Shown: piece by piece, positions 1 through 8,239 of the stretch
Layout: each line of letters opens with the position of its first letter
How positions within the stretch are numbered: the stretch's first letter is position 1
Assembly (NCBI GenBank): GCA_964348085.1
Contig: CAYGBI010000009.1
Coordinates: 6,807 to 70,806, forward strand
Reading direction: 5' to 3'
DNA: 64,000 nt
DNA from: VXYL01 sp964348085
GTDB lineage: Bacteria; Pseudomonadota; Gammaproteobacteria; Pseudomonadales; Azotimanducaceae
Notes under the pieces: generated by a model
Told to the model about the DNA's origin: nothing
Seen by the model: only the letters and a program-made list of their open reading frames with translations
The model's database searches: none
Made by a program: the position numbers and the translations under genes

Positions 1-544
1 CGCCGTTCGGCAGCCGCTCCTCCCGAATCGGCCGATAGGCGCCGCCCGACAGCGCGAAGCCCCGCAGCGGCGGCGGACGACCGCCGGTCGCGTCGAACAC
101 GAAGTACTCCCGCACCCCGATCAACTCGTAGATGCGCTTCTTCGCGGTCAGGTCGCGCCGCCACGTGGACGGCGACAGCGCCTCGAGCACGAAGTCCGGC
201 GCCTTGCCCACCTCCCAGACGACCTGCTTCTCGAGGTCGTGGCGCGGCTCGACGTCCAAGGCGACCAGCACGTCCGGCGAGACGTGGCGGCGCCGCGGCC
301 GGCGGTCCCGGCCGAAGCGCACGTACCACAGCGGCAGGTCGGCGGAGACCTGCGCGGCGCGCCCCCGGAAGTGCGCTCCGAGGCCGTCAAAGTTGTAGGT
401 GAGCGCCCTCAGGTGCGCCTGGGTGGCAGGCACTTTGCCCTCCACGAGGGGCAGGTCTTCGGCGCGGAGCGCGAGGATGGCGTCGAGCTCCCGGCGGTGT
501 CGCGGGTCGCACCGGTCGAGTGGGGCAAGGGCGGTTTCGGCCAT
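1..544 (-). CDS. Uma2 family endonuclease (DUF820), 3' end outside window
   Basis: About 181 codons are visible, reading from an ATG at 544 to the window edge with no stop. The protein begins MAETALAPLDRCDPRHRR and then shows the family hallmarks: a PDVLVALDV strand, an EVGKAPDFVLEALSPST segment, KKRIYELIGVREYFVFD, and a following Gly/Pro-rich turn. These match the PD-(D/E)XK fold of Uma2/DUF820 proteins, with acidic catalytic residues in the PDV and FVLE strands. Members are usually 180-250 aa, so little is missing. Their cellular role is poorly defined; they are often multicopy and linked to mobile DNA. The gene stands alone on this strand, 348 bp from its neighbour. Family assignment is firm; biological role is unknown. 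Confidence 0.8.
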   Translation of the reverse strand, partial: MAETALAPLDRCDPRHRRELDAILALRAEDLPLVEGKVPATQAHLRALTYNFDGLGAHFRGRAAQVSADLPLWYVRFGRDRRPRRRHVSPDVLVALDVEPRHDLEKQVVWEVGKAPDFVLEALSPSTWRRDLTAKKRIYELIGVREYFVFDATGGRPPPLRGFALSGGAYRPIREERLPNG

Positions 545-891
545 GGCCTGGTGTTGTCCTCGTCGTGTCGCGGCCGTACTCGGGCGCCGTGACGGTGCCA
601 AGCCGAACGACTTGGTGTCAAAGACGCCTCCACCGTAGCACATCGGACGGTGCGTCGACGGGGCGCGGGCCGTCGTGTTGCTTCGGTAGTTGCCATGCTT
701 CGCGCTCCGTCCGGCTCGTCGACGTTTCAGTTCGGGGAAGGCTAAAGGGCGCCTGAATTGGCCACTAGACGACATCGCCCCGTCCTTTTGTGAGCCGAGG
801 CCGTTTTTTCGTGCGATATTCGCTTATGTACGCCGGGTAATTGACTGGCGGCGGGTAGGCGGGTAAAGGCGGTGCCGAGAGGTAACGGCCG
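545..891. other. Intergenic stretch without a recognised gene
   Basis: These 347 bases separate the Uma2 start from the stop of the small gene at 892-1164. Short open frames on both strands here are composition-driven and have no family-like sequence. The Uma2 promoter should lie here, reading leftward, but I see no clear -35/-10 pair. No RNA gene was recognised. Confidence 0.5.
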
Positions 892-1164
892 CTAACCTCC
901 TTCCATGTCGTGCAGCCACTCCCACAGCGCTCGCTTGGCGTATCCCGAATAGCTGCCGTTAAGTCGGAACACGACACCGCTGGCTTGTCGCCGGTCGCTC
1001 TTGATTCCTGCGGCGACAGCGACATCGTCGGTAACGTCATTCACGCCGCCGACCACAAGGTAGAACGCGTCGGTGTACGCGAAGACCTTGTCGTACTTCG
1101 TCCTAAGGCGTTCTCCAACCGTCGCGTCAGGACTGTCCAAGGCGACGGCGTACATCTTGGCCAT
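892..1164 (-). CDS. Hypothetical 90-aa protein
   Basis: I do not recognise this protein. It starts MAKMYAVALDSPD, has an alternating hydrophobic core (KVFAYTDAFYLVVGG) and ends in an aromatic helix (ALWEWLHDMEGG). It looks like a real small alpha/beta protein: composition is balanced, with no Arg/Pro shadow-frame bias, and the ATG at 1164 has a GGAGG-type ribosome site about 9-10 nt upstream. No signal peptide or membrane segment is visible. It is divergent from the acyl-CoA synthetase at 1338, so the 173-bp gap probably holds two promoters. No function is proposed. Confidence 0.6.
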   Translation of the reverse strand: MAKMYAVALDSPDATVGERLRTKYDKVFAYTDAFYLVVGGVNDVTDDVAVAAGIKSDRRQASGVVFRLNGSYSGYAKRALWEWLHDMEGG

Positions 1165-1337
1165 AGCAAATGCGCCTCCATGGTTGGTTTCGCGGGAACA
1201 AACTTACGCACATTGACGCTACCACTGCCCGAGGGACGATACGCCGCGCCGCCGATGTGGCGTGCGTTTCTCGTCGGGTCGCCACGCCGGGTATCCAAGT
1301 ACACTTGCGCCTTCGTTCAAAGCGCTAGGAGAACACC

Positions 1338-3464
1338 ATGCCCAATCAGGATGTCGTTAAAGACGTGTTGGACAAGGCCAAGGAGGAGGGGCGCACGTCG
1401 CTCAATGCCGACGAAGCCAAGCGCATCTGCGATGCCTACGGGATCGCAACGCCCGCCGAGGGGATCGCCGAATCCGCCGATCTCGCCGGCGATATCGCCG
1501 ACGACATTGGCTATCCGGTGGTGATGAAGGTGGTCTCGCCGGACATCCTGCACAAAACCGACGCCGGTTGCGTGATCGTGGATGTCGCCGACCGCGACGC
1601 GGCAATGGCCGCCTACCACGACATCCTTGCTCGCGCCCGCGACTACGACGCGGGTGCCACGGTCGTTGGCGTGCAGGTACAACAGCAGCTCGCCGCCGCC
1701 CAAGAAGTGATCGTGGGGGCGACCACGGACCCGTCGTTCGGCAAGCTGGTGGCCTTCGGCCTAGGCGGGGTACTCGTGGAGGTCATGCGCGATGTCACCT
1801 TCCGCTTGGCGCCGACGACCGCGTCCCATGCCCAAGTCATGCTCGATGAGATCGCCGGCTCGGCGGTGTTGGACGGCGTGCGCGGTCAGCCAGCGGTCGA
1901 CCGTGGCGCACTAGCCGAACTCATCGTCAACGTCGGCCGATTGGTACACGACTTCCCCGCGATCGCCGAACTGGACCTCAATCCGGTGTTCGCCACCCCC
2001 GAGGGCGCCACCGCCGTTGATGCGCGGGTGCTGCTCGACTTCGAACCGCCAGCGCCGCGTTATCGCCCCAGTCACGACGCCATCCTCAAGTCGATGACGC
2101 GCATCATGCAGCCGAACGCCGTGGCGGTGATTGGCGCTTCCGCCGGCGAGGGCAAAATCGGCAACTCGGTAATGCGCAATCTGATCGACGGCGGCTACGC
2201 AGGCGCCATCCACCCGATTCACCCCAAGGCCGAGGAGATACTGGGCCACAAGTGCTACGCGAGCGTCACGGAGGTGCCCGGCGACATCGACGTGGCGGTG
2301 TTTTGCATCCCCGCTGCGTTGGTCGCCGGCGCGCTTGCCGAATGCGGCCAGAAGGGAATTCCCGGCGCGGTGCTGATCCCTTCCGGGTTCGCCGAGATCG
2401 GCGAGCACGAGTTGCAGGCGGAGATCGTCCGCGTGGCGCGCGAGAACGACGTGCGTCTGATGGGGCCGAACATCTACGGCTTCTACTACACGCACAAGAA
2501 CCTGTGCGCGACGTTCTGCACGCCGTACACCGAGAAGGGGAGCGTGGCGCTCTCCTCGCAGTCCGGTGGCGTCGGCATGGCGATCGTCGGCTTCAGCCGC
2601 TCCGCCAAGATGGGCGTTTCCGCCATCGTGGGTCTTGGCAACAAGGCGGACATCGACGAGGACGACCTGTTGACGTTCTTCGAGCAGGATGCGAACACCG
2701 GCGTCGTCGCCATGCACGTGGAGGATCTGAAAGATGGCCGCGCCTTCGCCGAAGTAGCCGAGCGCGTCTCGAAGAAGAAACCGGTCGTGGTGCTGAAGGC
2801 TGGGCGAACGTCGATGGGCGCCCGTGCGGCGAACTCGCACACCGGCGCGCTTGCCGGCGACGACCGCGTATACGACGCCGTGTTGCGACAGAGTGGCGTC
2901 ATTCGGGCGAAAAGCCTGAACGACATGCTGGAGTTCGCGCGCGGCCTGCAAGCCTTGCCGACGCCGAAGGGGGAGAACGTGCTGATCCTCACCGGAGCCG
3001 GCGGCTCCGGCGTGCTGCTTTCGGACGCTTGCGCCGACAACGACCTCACGTTGATGCCCATGCCCGAGGACTTGGACCAAGCATTCCGCGAGTACATCCC
3101 GCCGTTCGGCGCCGCAGGCAATCCCGTGGACATCACCGGTGGCGAACCGCCGACGACGTACCGTGCCACGATCGACTTGGCGCTGAACGAAGATCGCATT
3201 CATGCCTTGGTGATCGGCTACTGGCACACCATCATCACCCCACCGATGGTGTTCGCCGAGCTTCTTGGCGACGCGGTGGATGCCGCGCGGGCCAGCGGCA
3301 ACGACAAGCCGGTGGTGGCGTCGTTGGTGGGCGACGTGGAAATCGAAGCCGCGTGCGACTACTTGATGGACAGGAACATCTTGGCGTACCCGTACACGGC
3401 GGAGAAACCGGTGGCGGTCTTGGGCGCGAAGTATCGGTGGGCGCGAGCGGCGGGTTTGCTTTGA
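1338..3464 (+). CDS. Acetate/acyl-CoA synthetase (ADP-forming), fused subunits
   Basis: A 708-aa enzyme of the NDP-forming acyl-CoA synthetase superfamily, which interconverts acyl-CoA + ADP + Pi with acid + CoA + ATP in the cytosol. Domain order as seen: an ATP-grasp (beta-type) domain at about residues 15-230 (YPVVMKVVSPDILHKTDAG), a CoA-binding Rossmann domain at about 255-350 (VAVIGASAGEGKIGNSV), then ligase domains with SSQSGGVGMA and the SHTGALAG loop. Beta-before-alpha is one of the known fused arrangements. The ATG has AGGAG 6 nt upstream. The gene is monocistronic as far as can be seen. The acid substrate cannot be told from sequence; acetate, propionate or larger acids are all possible. 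Confidence 0.85.
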   Translation: MPNQDVVKDVLDKAKEEGRTSLNADEAKRICDAYGIATPAEGIAESADLAGDIADDIGYPVVMKVVSPDILHKTDAGCVIVDVADRDAAMAAYHDILARARDYDAGATVVGVQVQQQLAAAQEVIVGATTDPSFGKLVAFGLGGVLVEVMRDVTFRLAPTTASHAQVMLDEIAGSAVLDGVRGQPAVDRGALAELIVNVGRLVHDFPAIAELDLNPVFATPEGATAVDARVLLDFEPPAPRYRPSHDAILKSMTRIMQPNAVAVIGASAGEGKIGNSVMRNLIDGGYAGAIHPIHPKAEEILGHKCYASVTEVPGDIDVAVFCIPAALVAGALAECGQKGIPGAVLIPSGFAEIGEHELQAEIVRVARENDVRLMGPNIYGFYYTHKNLCATFCTPYTEKGSVALSSQSGGVGMAIVGFSRSAKMGVSAIVGLGNKADIDEDDLLTFFEQDANTGVVAMHVEDLKDGRAFAEVAERVSKKKPVVVLKAGRTSMGARAANSHTGALAGDDRVYDAVLRQSGVIRAKSLNDMLEFARGLQALPTPKGENVLILTGAGGSGVLLSDACADNDLTLMPMPEDLDQAFREYIPPFGAAGNPVDITGGEPPTTYRATIDLALNEDRIHALVIGYWHTIITPPMVFAELLGDAVDAARASGNDKPVVASLVGDVEIEAACDYLMDRNILAYPYTAEKPVAVLGAKYRWARAAGLL

Positions 3465-3527
3465 CCTTCTTGGGCGGTTGATCGAGTGCGCTTGGGCGGT
3501 CGAGAGCAGTAGGCGGAACCTGTCTAA

Positions 3528-3605
3528 GTTTGTCAGTTTTGGGAATATTGACAAACGTTGTTGCTCATTTGACAATGTTTGTCAGTTTTCTGGAAATTGA
3601 CAAAC
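3528..3605 (+). promoter_or_regulatory. Array of TGACAAAC half-sites before fic (likely operator and promoter)
   Basis: Two 29-bp elements, 3528-3556 and 3577-3605, each have perfect 8-bp inverted arms (GTTTGTCA ... TGACAAAC) around a 13-bp spacer that starts GTTTT in both copies. A further half-site TGACAA lies at 3570-3575. Half-site starts at 3528, 3549 and 3570 are 21 bp apart, as are 3577 and 3598, which is two helical turns. A TTGACA at 3548-3553 and GACAAT at 3571-3576, separated by 17 bp, could be the -35 and -10 boxes lying inside the array. Such a layout fits a dimeric repressor occluding the promoter, perhaps the Fic protein itself through its C-terminal winged helix; that last step is inference. 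Confidence 0.65.
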
Positions 3606-3626
3606 TCAAAGGTCCGGAGCGCCGAA

Positions 3627-4937
3627 ATGAAGAGGCCGAGGAGACCGCCCGACGTCGCGGACCGACTAGGCGCGAATGAGTCTCTCTTCGACCTGCTTGC
3701 CAAGGTCGGGCCCACCGTAAATGGGCGTTATGTCCACTGTGACAAGCTGCGACACCTGCAACCGCCGGACGGCCTGACGTCAGAGCAGTGGTGGCAAGCC
3801 ATCAAGGTGTCGCGTCGGTGCCAGTACCGGTCCTTGCCCATCACCGACGTTTCGGGGAAGCCGTTCGTCTACCTGCTCACGGACCGGATTCAGGAAGCGC
3901 TGCACCGCATCGACCGTCAAGCGGGGGATGGCGCCGCCGCAGCCGGACTTCGCCCAAGCGACTTGGGTGATCGGTTCATCGTCAGTTCGCTCATCGAGGA
4001 AGCGGTCACGTCCAGCCAGCTCGAGGGCGCCGTCACGACTCGCGCCGATGCGGTGAACATGATTCGCAGCGGGCGCAGGCCGAGGGACGAACACGAACGG
4101 ATGATCGTCAACAACTTCTTGGCGGCGCAAGAGATTCGCAGGCTCAAGGACGAGCCGCTGACCATGGCGTTGCTGCTACACGTGCATAGCATCGTCACGG
4201 CGGACACCTTGCGCGACCCCGACGCCGAAGGACGCATTCAGCGGGTCGACGAGGAGCGTGTGGACATCGTCGACCACGAAGGACAAGTACTGCACAAGCC
4301 GGTCCCGGCGGACCAGCTTGCTCCTCGTTTGGAGACCCTGTTCAGGTTTGCCAACGACAGTGCGGGCGCGTTCATCCATCCGGTTGTTCGCGCCATCGTC
4401 TTGCACTTCGCGCTGGCTTACGAGCACCCGCTCGTGGATGGCAACGGCCGAACCGCTCGCTCCCTCTTCTATTGGTGCATGCTGCGCCACGGCTATCGGA
4501 TGTTCGAGTACGTCTCTATCAGCACCTTGCTACACAAAGCGCCGGTGAAATACGGCAGGGCCTTCTTGGAGACCGAATCGGACGATGGCGACCTCACCTA
4601 CTTCATCGCCCATCAGGTCGATGTGGTCACAAGGGCGTTGGCTGCGTTCACGGAATACGCGCAGAGAAAGCTCGCCGAAACCCGCGCCATCGAAAGGAAG
4701 CTTGCGCACATGTCCGGGTTGAACCACCGACAGTCGGCCTTGTTGGCGCACGCCTTGCGTCATGCGGACGCGGAATACACCGTGCGCTCGCACGGCACGA
4801 GCCACAACGTAGCCATGGCGACGGCGCGCTCTGATCTGCTCCGGCTGGCGGAACTCGGCTTCCTCACCCGGCGGCGGGTCGGGCGCAGAACCAACGCGTT
4901 TCACCCGGCGCACGACCTCGCCGAGCGCATCGGTTGA
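3627..4937 (+). CDS. Fic family protein with inhibitory helix and C-terminal winged helix
   Basis: 436 aa. The Fic core motif is HPLVDGNGRTAR (residues about 267-278), matching HPFx(D/E)GNGRxxR with Leu in place of Phe. The catalytic His is retained, so AMP or another nucleotide moiety could be transferred to a protein hydroxyl. An upstream SSQLEG (about 129-134) fits the (S/T)xxxE(G/N) inhibitory helix of class II Fic proteins, where the Glu blocks ATP binding. The last 80 residues (TARSDLLRLAELGFLTRRRVG) look like a winged helix. I chose the ATG at 3627, with GGAG 7 nt upstream, because a possible TTG start at 3579 would put the operator palindrome inside the coding region. No antitoxin gene is adjacent; inhibition is probably intramolecular. 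Confidence 0.85.
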   Translation: MKRPRRPPDVADRLGANESLFDLLAKVGPTVNGRYVHCDKLRHLQPPDGLTSEQWWQAIKVSRRCQYRSLPITDVSGKPFVYLLTDRIQEALHRIDRQAGDGAAAAGLRPSDLGDRFIVSSLIEEAVTSSQLEGAVTTRADAVNMIRSGRRPRDEHERMIVNNFLAAQEIRRLKDEPLTMALLLHVHSIVTADTLRDPDAEGRIQRVDEERVDIVDHEGQVLHKPVPADQLAPRLETLFRFANDSAGAFIHPVVRAIVLHFALAYEHPLVDGNGRTARSLFYWCMLRHGYRMFEYVSISTLLHKAPVKYGRAFLETESDDGDLTYFIAHQVDVVTRALAAFTEYAQRKLAETRAIERKLAHMSGLNHRQSALLAHALRHADAEYTVRSHGTSHNVAMATARSDLLRLAELGFLTRRRVGRRTNAFHPAHDLAERIG

Positions 4938-4966
4938 CGGCGATGGGCGATGGTTTATCGGCCCGT

Positions 4967-6190
4967 CTACACCGTCCGCGTCGCCACCGCCGGCGCCACG
5001 CCGCTCGCCCGGCGGGCGGGTCCTAGCACCGCCGAGAGGCCGATTAGCCAGAGGGCGATCATGCCGATCGGCACGTACAACCAGTCGATCTTCGGGAAGT
5101 TCAGCTCCTGCACCAGCCAGACGTTGAAGCCGATCGTCAGGCCGATGCCGAACAGCACACCGGCCGACGTGACGAGGAAGTTCTCCACGAGGAAATAGCG
5201 CAGAACGTCCACCTTGCGAGCGCCGAGCGCCCGGCGGACGCCGATCTGCTTGGTGCGGCGGCGGACGCTGAACGAGGCGAGACCGACGATGCCGAGCGTT
5301 GTGATGAGCACCAGCGAGACCATCACTACGGCGAGGATGATCGATAGGGCCGACTCCTGCATGTAGCCCCGCTCGCGGGTCTCCGCCATGGACGCCGGGG
5401 CGGTGACGATACGCTCGCGGTTAGCGCGCGCCAGCGCTTCCTCGACGACTGGCATCAGCTCGTCGCGGCGCCCCGCGATCGTGCGCACGAGATAGCGCAC
5501 GCCGGTCCAGACGAGTTTGTCCGGGACGAGGATGGACCGCTCCGCCGTCACCGGGTTGCTCCAATTCGGCCAAGGCGACTGCAACGTGTCGACTACGCCA
5601 ATGACCGTCATGGGTTCGTCGTCGTTGATGTAGACCACTCGGCCAACGATCTTGAGCACGTCTTCCTCGGGCCACAGTCCTTGCGCCGAAGCCTTGCTGA
5701 GAATCGCTTTGTCCGGCCAATCGGAGACGCCGGCGGCGCGTTCTCGGACGTCTTCCGGAGCGAAGTCGCGGCCGGCGATCAACTCCACGCCCAACGTGTC
5801 GACGCCGTGGTCGTCCACCATGTAGACGGCGGTGGAGATACCTTCCTTGCCCGGGCCGGGCTCGAGTTGCAGGCCCATGGACCAGCCGCTTGAGGAGAGC
5901 GGCACGGTGTTGATGGCCACGGCGTCGACCACGCCGGGGGTCTGTCGCAGCATGGCGAGGTCGTTGTCCACGGAGACCTTGCCATTGAAGTCCTTGGTGA
6001 AGCCGGAAGTCGCGATATGGAAGAGTTCGTCTTCCACCAAGCCGCTCGGCCGACTCATGAGGCGTAGCCGCTCCTCGATCATCGCCCAAGCATTGACCAC
6101 AACTGCCATGGTGAGCGCGATCTGCAGTGCGATCAGCACGGCGCCGATCTTGTTGCGGGTCAGGGCGCGAAGAATAGGGCCGATGTCCAT
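4967..6190 (-). CDS. ABC transporter permease, MacB/FtsX type (second permease)
   Basis: 407 aa. An N-terminal membrane helix (IGAVLIALQIALTMAVVV) is followed by a large periplasmic MacB-like domain of about 220 residues. Three C-terminal helices then form an FtsX domain, preceded by the typical RRRTKQIGVRRALGARKVDVL coupling stretch (quoted in part). It is the last gene of a four-gene minus-strand operon, 12 bp after the previous permease. Family members form dimers that move substrates from the periplasm or outer leaflet by mechanotransmission. It differs strongly from the partner permease, so a heterodimer is likely. Substrate unknown. Confidence 0.85.
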   Translation of the reverse strand: MDIGPILRALTRNKIGAVLIALQIALTMAVVVNAWAMIEERLRLMSRPSGLVEDELFHIATSGFTKDFNGKVSVDNDLAMLRQTPGVVDAVAINTVPLSSSGWSMGLQLEPGPGKEGISTAVYMVDDHGVDTLGVELIAGRDFAPEDVRERAAGVSDWPDKAILSKASAQGLWPEEDVLKIVGRVVYINDDEPMTVIGVVDTLQSPWPNWSNPVTAERSILVPDKLVWTGVRYLVRTIAGRRDELMPVVEEALARANRERIVTAPASMAETRERGYMQESALSIILAVVMVSLVLITTLGIVGLASFSVRRRTKQIGVRRALGARKVDVLRYFLVENFLVTSAGVLFGIGLTIGFNVWLVQELNFPKIDWLYVPIGMIALWLIGLSAVLGPARRASGVAPAVATRTV

Positions 6191-6202
6191 TGCGGTGCTC
6201 CG

Positions 6203-7516
6203 CTACTGCGTTTTCAACTGCGCCGCCGGCTCGACATTGCAGGCGCGCCACGTCGGATAGAGGCCGGCGGCGATGCTGGAGACGATGGCGAGCGCCACCG
6301 CAGTGGCCATCATCACCGGTTCCAGTTCAAACAGATTGCCGGCGGTTCCCTCGAACAAGTGATCGATGCCGCGCAGGAACAACCACGTGAGCAGCACGCC
6401 GAGGGCGCCGCTGGCGACGCCAATGCAACCCGACTCCACCAGATACTGCATGAACAATTCCCGTTTGCTCGCCCCCAACGCGCGCCGCAGGCCGATTTCC
6501 GGCATCTTGCCGAGAAACTTGGCGAGCAGCAGGCCGATGGTATTCAGCAAGCACACCGCCAAGAACATCGCGCCGACGGCGAGCATCATCGTGGCTTCGC
6601 CGGCTTCTTCGTCCAATTCGTCTAGCCATGCGTTGACGTCGCTGATTCGGTTGTTCAGCGGGCGCTGAAAACGGCCGAGACGCTTTTGCTCGTTGGCGTA
6701 GTTGTCCAAGAACGCGAGGTAGTCGCGTTGCTCGGCTTCGTCGCGCAACTCCGCCCAGAATTGGATCCAGACGCATTCCGAGGCGAGGAACGCGGCGAGG
6801 CCGTCGCCGTCCGTCGGCTGCCAACAGTTCGTGTTGCCTTGGCGCGGCAGTTCCAGCGCGGCGACTAGCGTGAACGGCACAAAGGCGTCCTCGGGGTCGC
6901 CGAAGGCGTTGTTGTTGACGTCATAGAACTTCGGCATCGGCCGCCAATCGTCCAACACGCCCACCACGCGATAGACGTAGCCGCCCATCCTCACGTTTCT
7001 GCCCACGGAGTCCTCGCCGCCGAACAGCCGGTCGTTCAGTTCCCGTGTCAGCACCACCACCTGCTCCGCATTCGCGTCCGCGCTCGCGTCCCAACCCTGA
7101 CCAAACAGAAACGGCACGTCGAACATGGTGAAGAAATCCGCGTACGTAGCGCGTCCCGTGACGCCGAACGGTCGGGCGTCGTCGCCCTCGGGTTCGACGA
7201 CGAACGCCGTGGCCACCATCGCGGTCTGGCGGAACGCAGGTCTCGCATCCATCAATGCCATGGCGTCGGTGTAGGTGAGTTGCGGCGGCGGGTCGCCGTC
7301 GTCGCTAGACGGGTTGTTGGGACTCCAAGAGTCGAGCCGCACCGCGAACAAGACGTCGCTCTTGGCCGGAATCGGATCCTTTTTCATCAAATAGTTGATG
7401 GACACGAACGACATGCAGGCGCCGATGCCGAGGGCCACCGCGCAGACCATCAGCAGGGACAGCAAGAGATTTTTGCGAATACTCAAGAACGCGAGGCGGA
7501 CGTAGTAGGCGAACAT
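6203..7516 (-). CDS. ABC transporter permease, MacB/FtsX type (first permease)
   Basis: 437 aa with the same plan as its downstream partner: helix 1 (SIRKNLLLSLLMVCAVALG), a periplasmic domain rich in Asp and Trp, then an FtsX domain with the KMPEIGLRRALGASKREL coupling region and helices ending in a YPTWRACNVEPAAQL tail, where PAxAL-type ends are usual. The gene lies 15 bp after the ATPase gene. The periplasmic region has a segment (QPTDGDGLAAFLASECVW) absent from the partner. Together with the adaptor it would make a tripartite exporter of the MacAB kind, possibly using a TolC-like outer-membrane channel encoded elsewhere. Confidence 0.85.
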   Translation of the reverse strand: MFAYYVRLAFLSIRKNLLLSLLMVCAVALGIGACMSFVSINYLMKKDPIPAKSDVLFAVRLDSWSPNNPSSDDGDPPPQLTYTDAMALMDARPAFRQTAMVATAFVVEPEGDDARPFGVTGRATYADFFTMFDVPFLFGQGWDASADANAEQVVVLTRELNDRLFGGEDSVGRNVRMGGYVYRVVGVLDDWRPMPKFYDVNNNAFGDPEDAFVPFTLVAALELPRQGNTNCWQPTDGDGLAAFLASECVWIQFWAELRDEAEQRDYLAFLDNYANEQKRLGRFQRPLNNRISDVNAWLDELDEEAGEATMMLAVGAMFLAVCLLNTIGLLLAKFLGKMPEIGLRRALGASKRELFMQYLVESGCIGVASGALGVLLTWLFLRGIDHLFEGTAGNLFELEPVMMATAVALAIVSSIAAGLYPTWRACNVEPAAQLKTQ

Positions 7517-7531
7517 TGTTCCGCTCCTTCG

Positions 7532-8221
7532 CTACGACGCTGCGGTGTCGATGGCGCTCATTTCGGCTATGCGCCCGTCCGCCAAGCGGACCACGCGATC
7601 GGCACGGTCGGCCAAGGCGAAATCGTGGGTGACCATGACGATCGTGGCGCCGTCGCGGTGAAGCTCGTCGAGCAGGTCCATAACTCCAGACGCGGTTTTG
7701 GAATCGAGGTTGCCGGTCGGTTCGTCGGCGAGCAGGAAACGCGGGGTGCCGGCCAAGGCCCTTGCGATGGCGGCACGCTGCTGCTGGCCGCCGGAAAGCT
7801 GCGCCGGCAGGTGCGTCATGCGGCCGGACAAGCCCACCACGTCGAGCACGCGCTCGATGCGCCGTTTGCGCTCGGCGGCTTTGAATCGCCGGTAGCGCAG
7901 GGGCACGTCCACATTGTCGAAGATGTTGAGATCGGCGATGAGGTTGAAGCCTTGGAAGATGAAGCCGATCTTCTCGTTGCGCAATCGGGAGCGCTCGTTG
8001 TCGGAAAGCCCGGCCACGTCCTCGCCGTCGAGCCGATAGACGCCTTCGTCCGCGGTTTCGAGCAGGCCGGCGATGTTGAGAAACGTCGTCTTGCCGGAGC
8101 CGGAGGGGCCGACGACGGCGACGAACTCGCCTTCGGCCACTTCCATCGAGATCTCCCGCAGGGCGTGGGTGGCCACCACATCCGTGCGGAACGTCTTGGC
8201 TACTTTGGTCATGGACAGCAT
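7532..8221 (-). CDS. ABC transporter ATP-binding protein (MacB/LolD-like)
   Basis: 229 aa, the usual size for LolD/MacB-type free-standing ATPases. Walker A is GPSGSGKTT (about residues 38-46), the signature is LSGGQQQR, Walker B is FLLADEPTGNLD, and the switch His is in MVTHD. The PTGNLDSKT sequence is characteristic of the lipoprotein/macrolide (type VII) exporters. It lies between the adaptor gene (18 bp upstream) and two FtsX-type permeases and supplies the energy for them in the cytoplasm. In canonical MacB the ATPase is fused to the permease; here it is separate. Confidence 0.9.
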   Translation of the reverse strand: MLSMTKVAKTFRTDVVATHALREISMEVAEGEFVAVVGPSGSGKTTFLNIAGLLETADEGVYRLDGEDVAGLSDNERSRLRNEKIGFIFQGFNLIADLNIFDNVDVPLRYRRFKAAERKRRIERVLDVVGLSGRMTHLPAQLSGGQQQRAAIARALAGTPRFLLADEPTGNLDSKTASGVMDLLDELHRDGATIVMVTHDFALADRADRVVRLADGRIAEMSAIDTAAS

Positions 8222-8239
8222 GCGTTGGCCCCTGAGCGT

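Noticed and set aside
765..1040. 91-codon minus-strand frame overlapping the 90-aa gene
   Set aside because: Low-complexity Pro/Arg sequence, overlaps a better candidate in another frame.
1911..3575. 554-codon open frame antisense to the acyl-CoA synthetase
   Set aside because: Arg/His-rich shadow frame of a high-GC gene; no family-like sequence and no ribosome site.
3579..3626. TTG start for fic at 3579
   Set aside because: It would make the second operator palindrome coding; the ATG at 3627 has GGAG at 7 nt.
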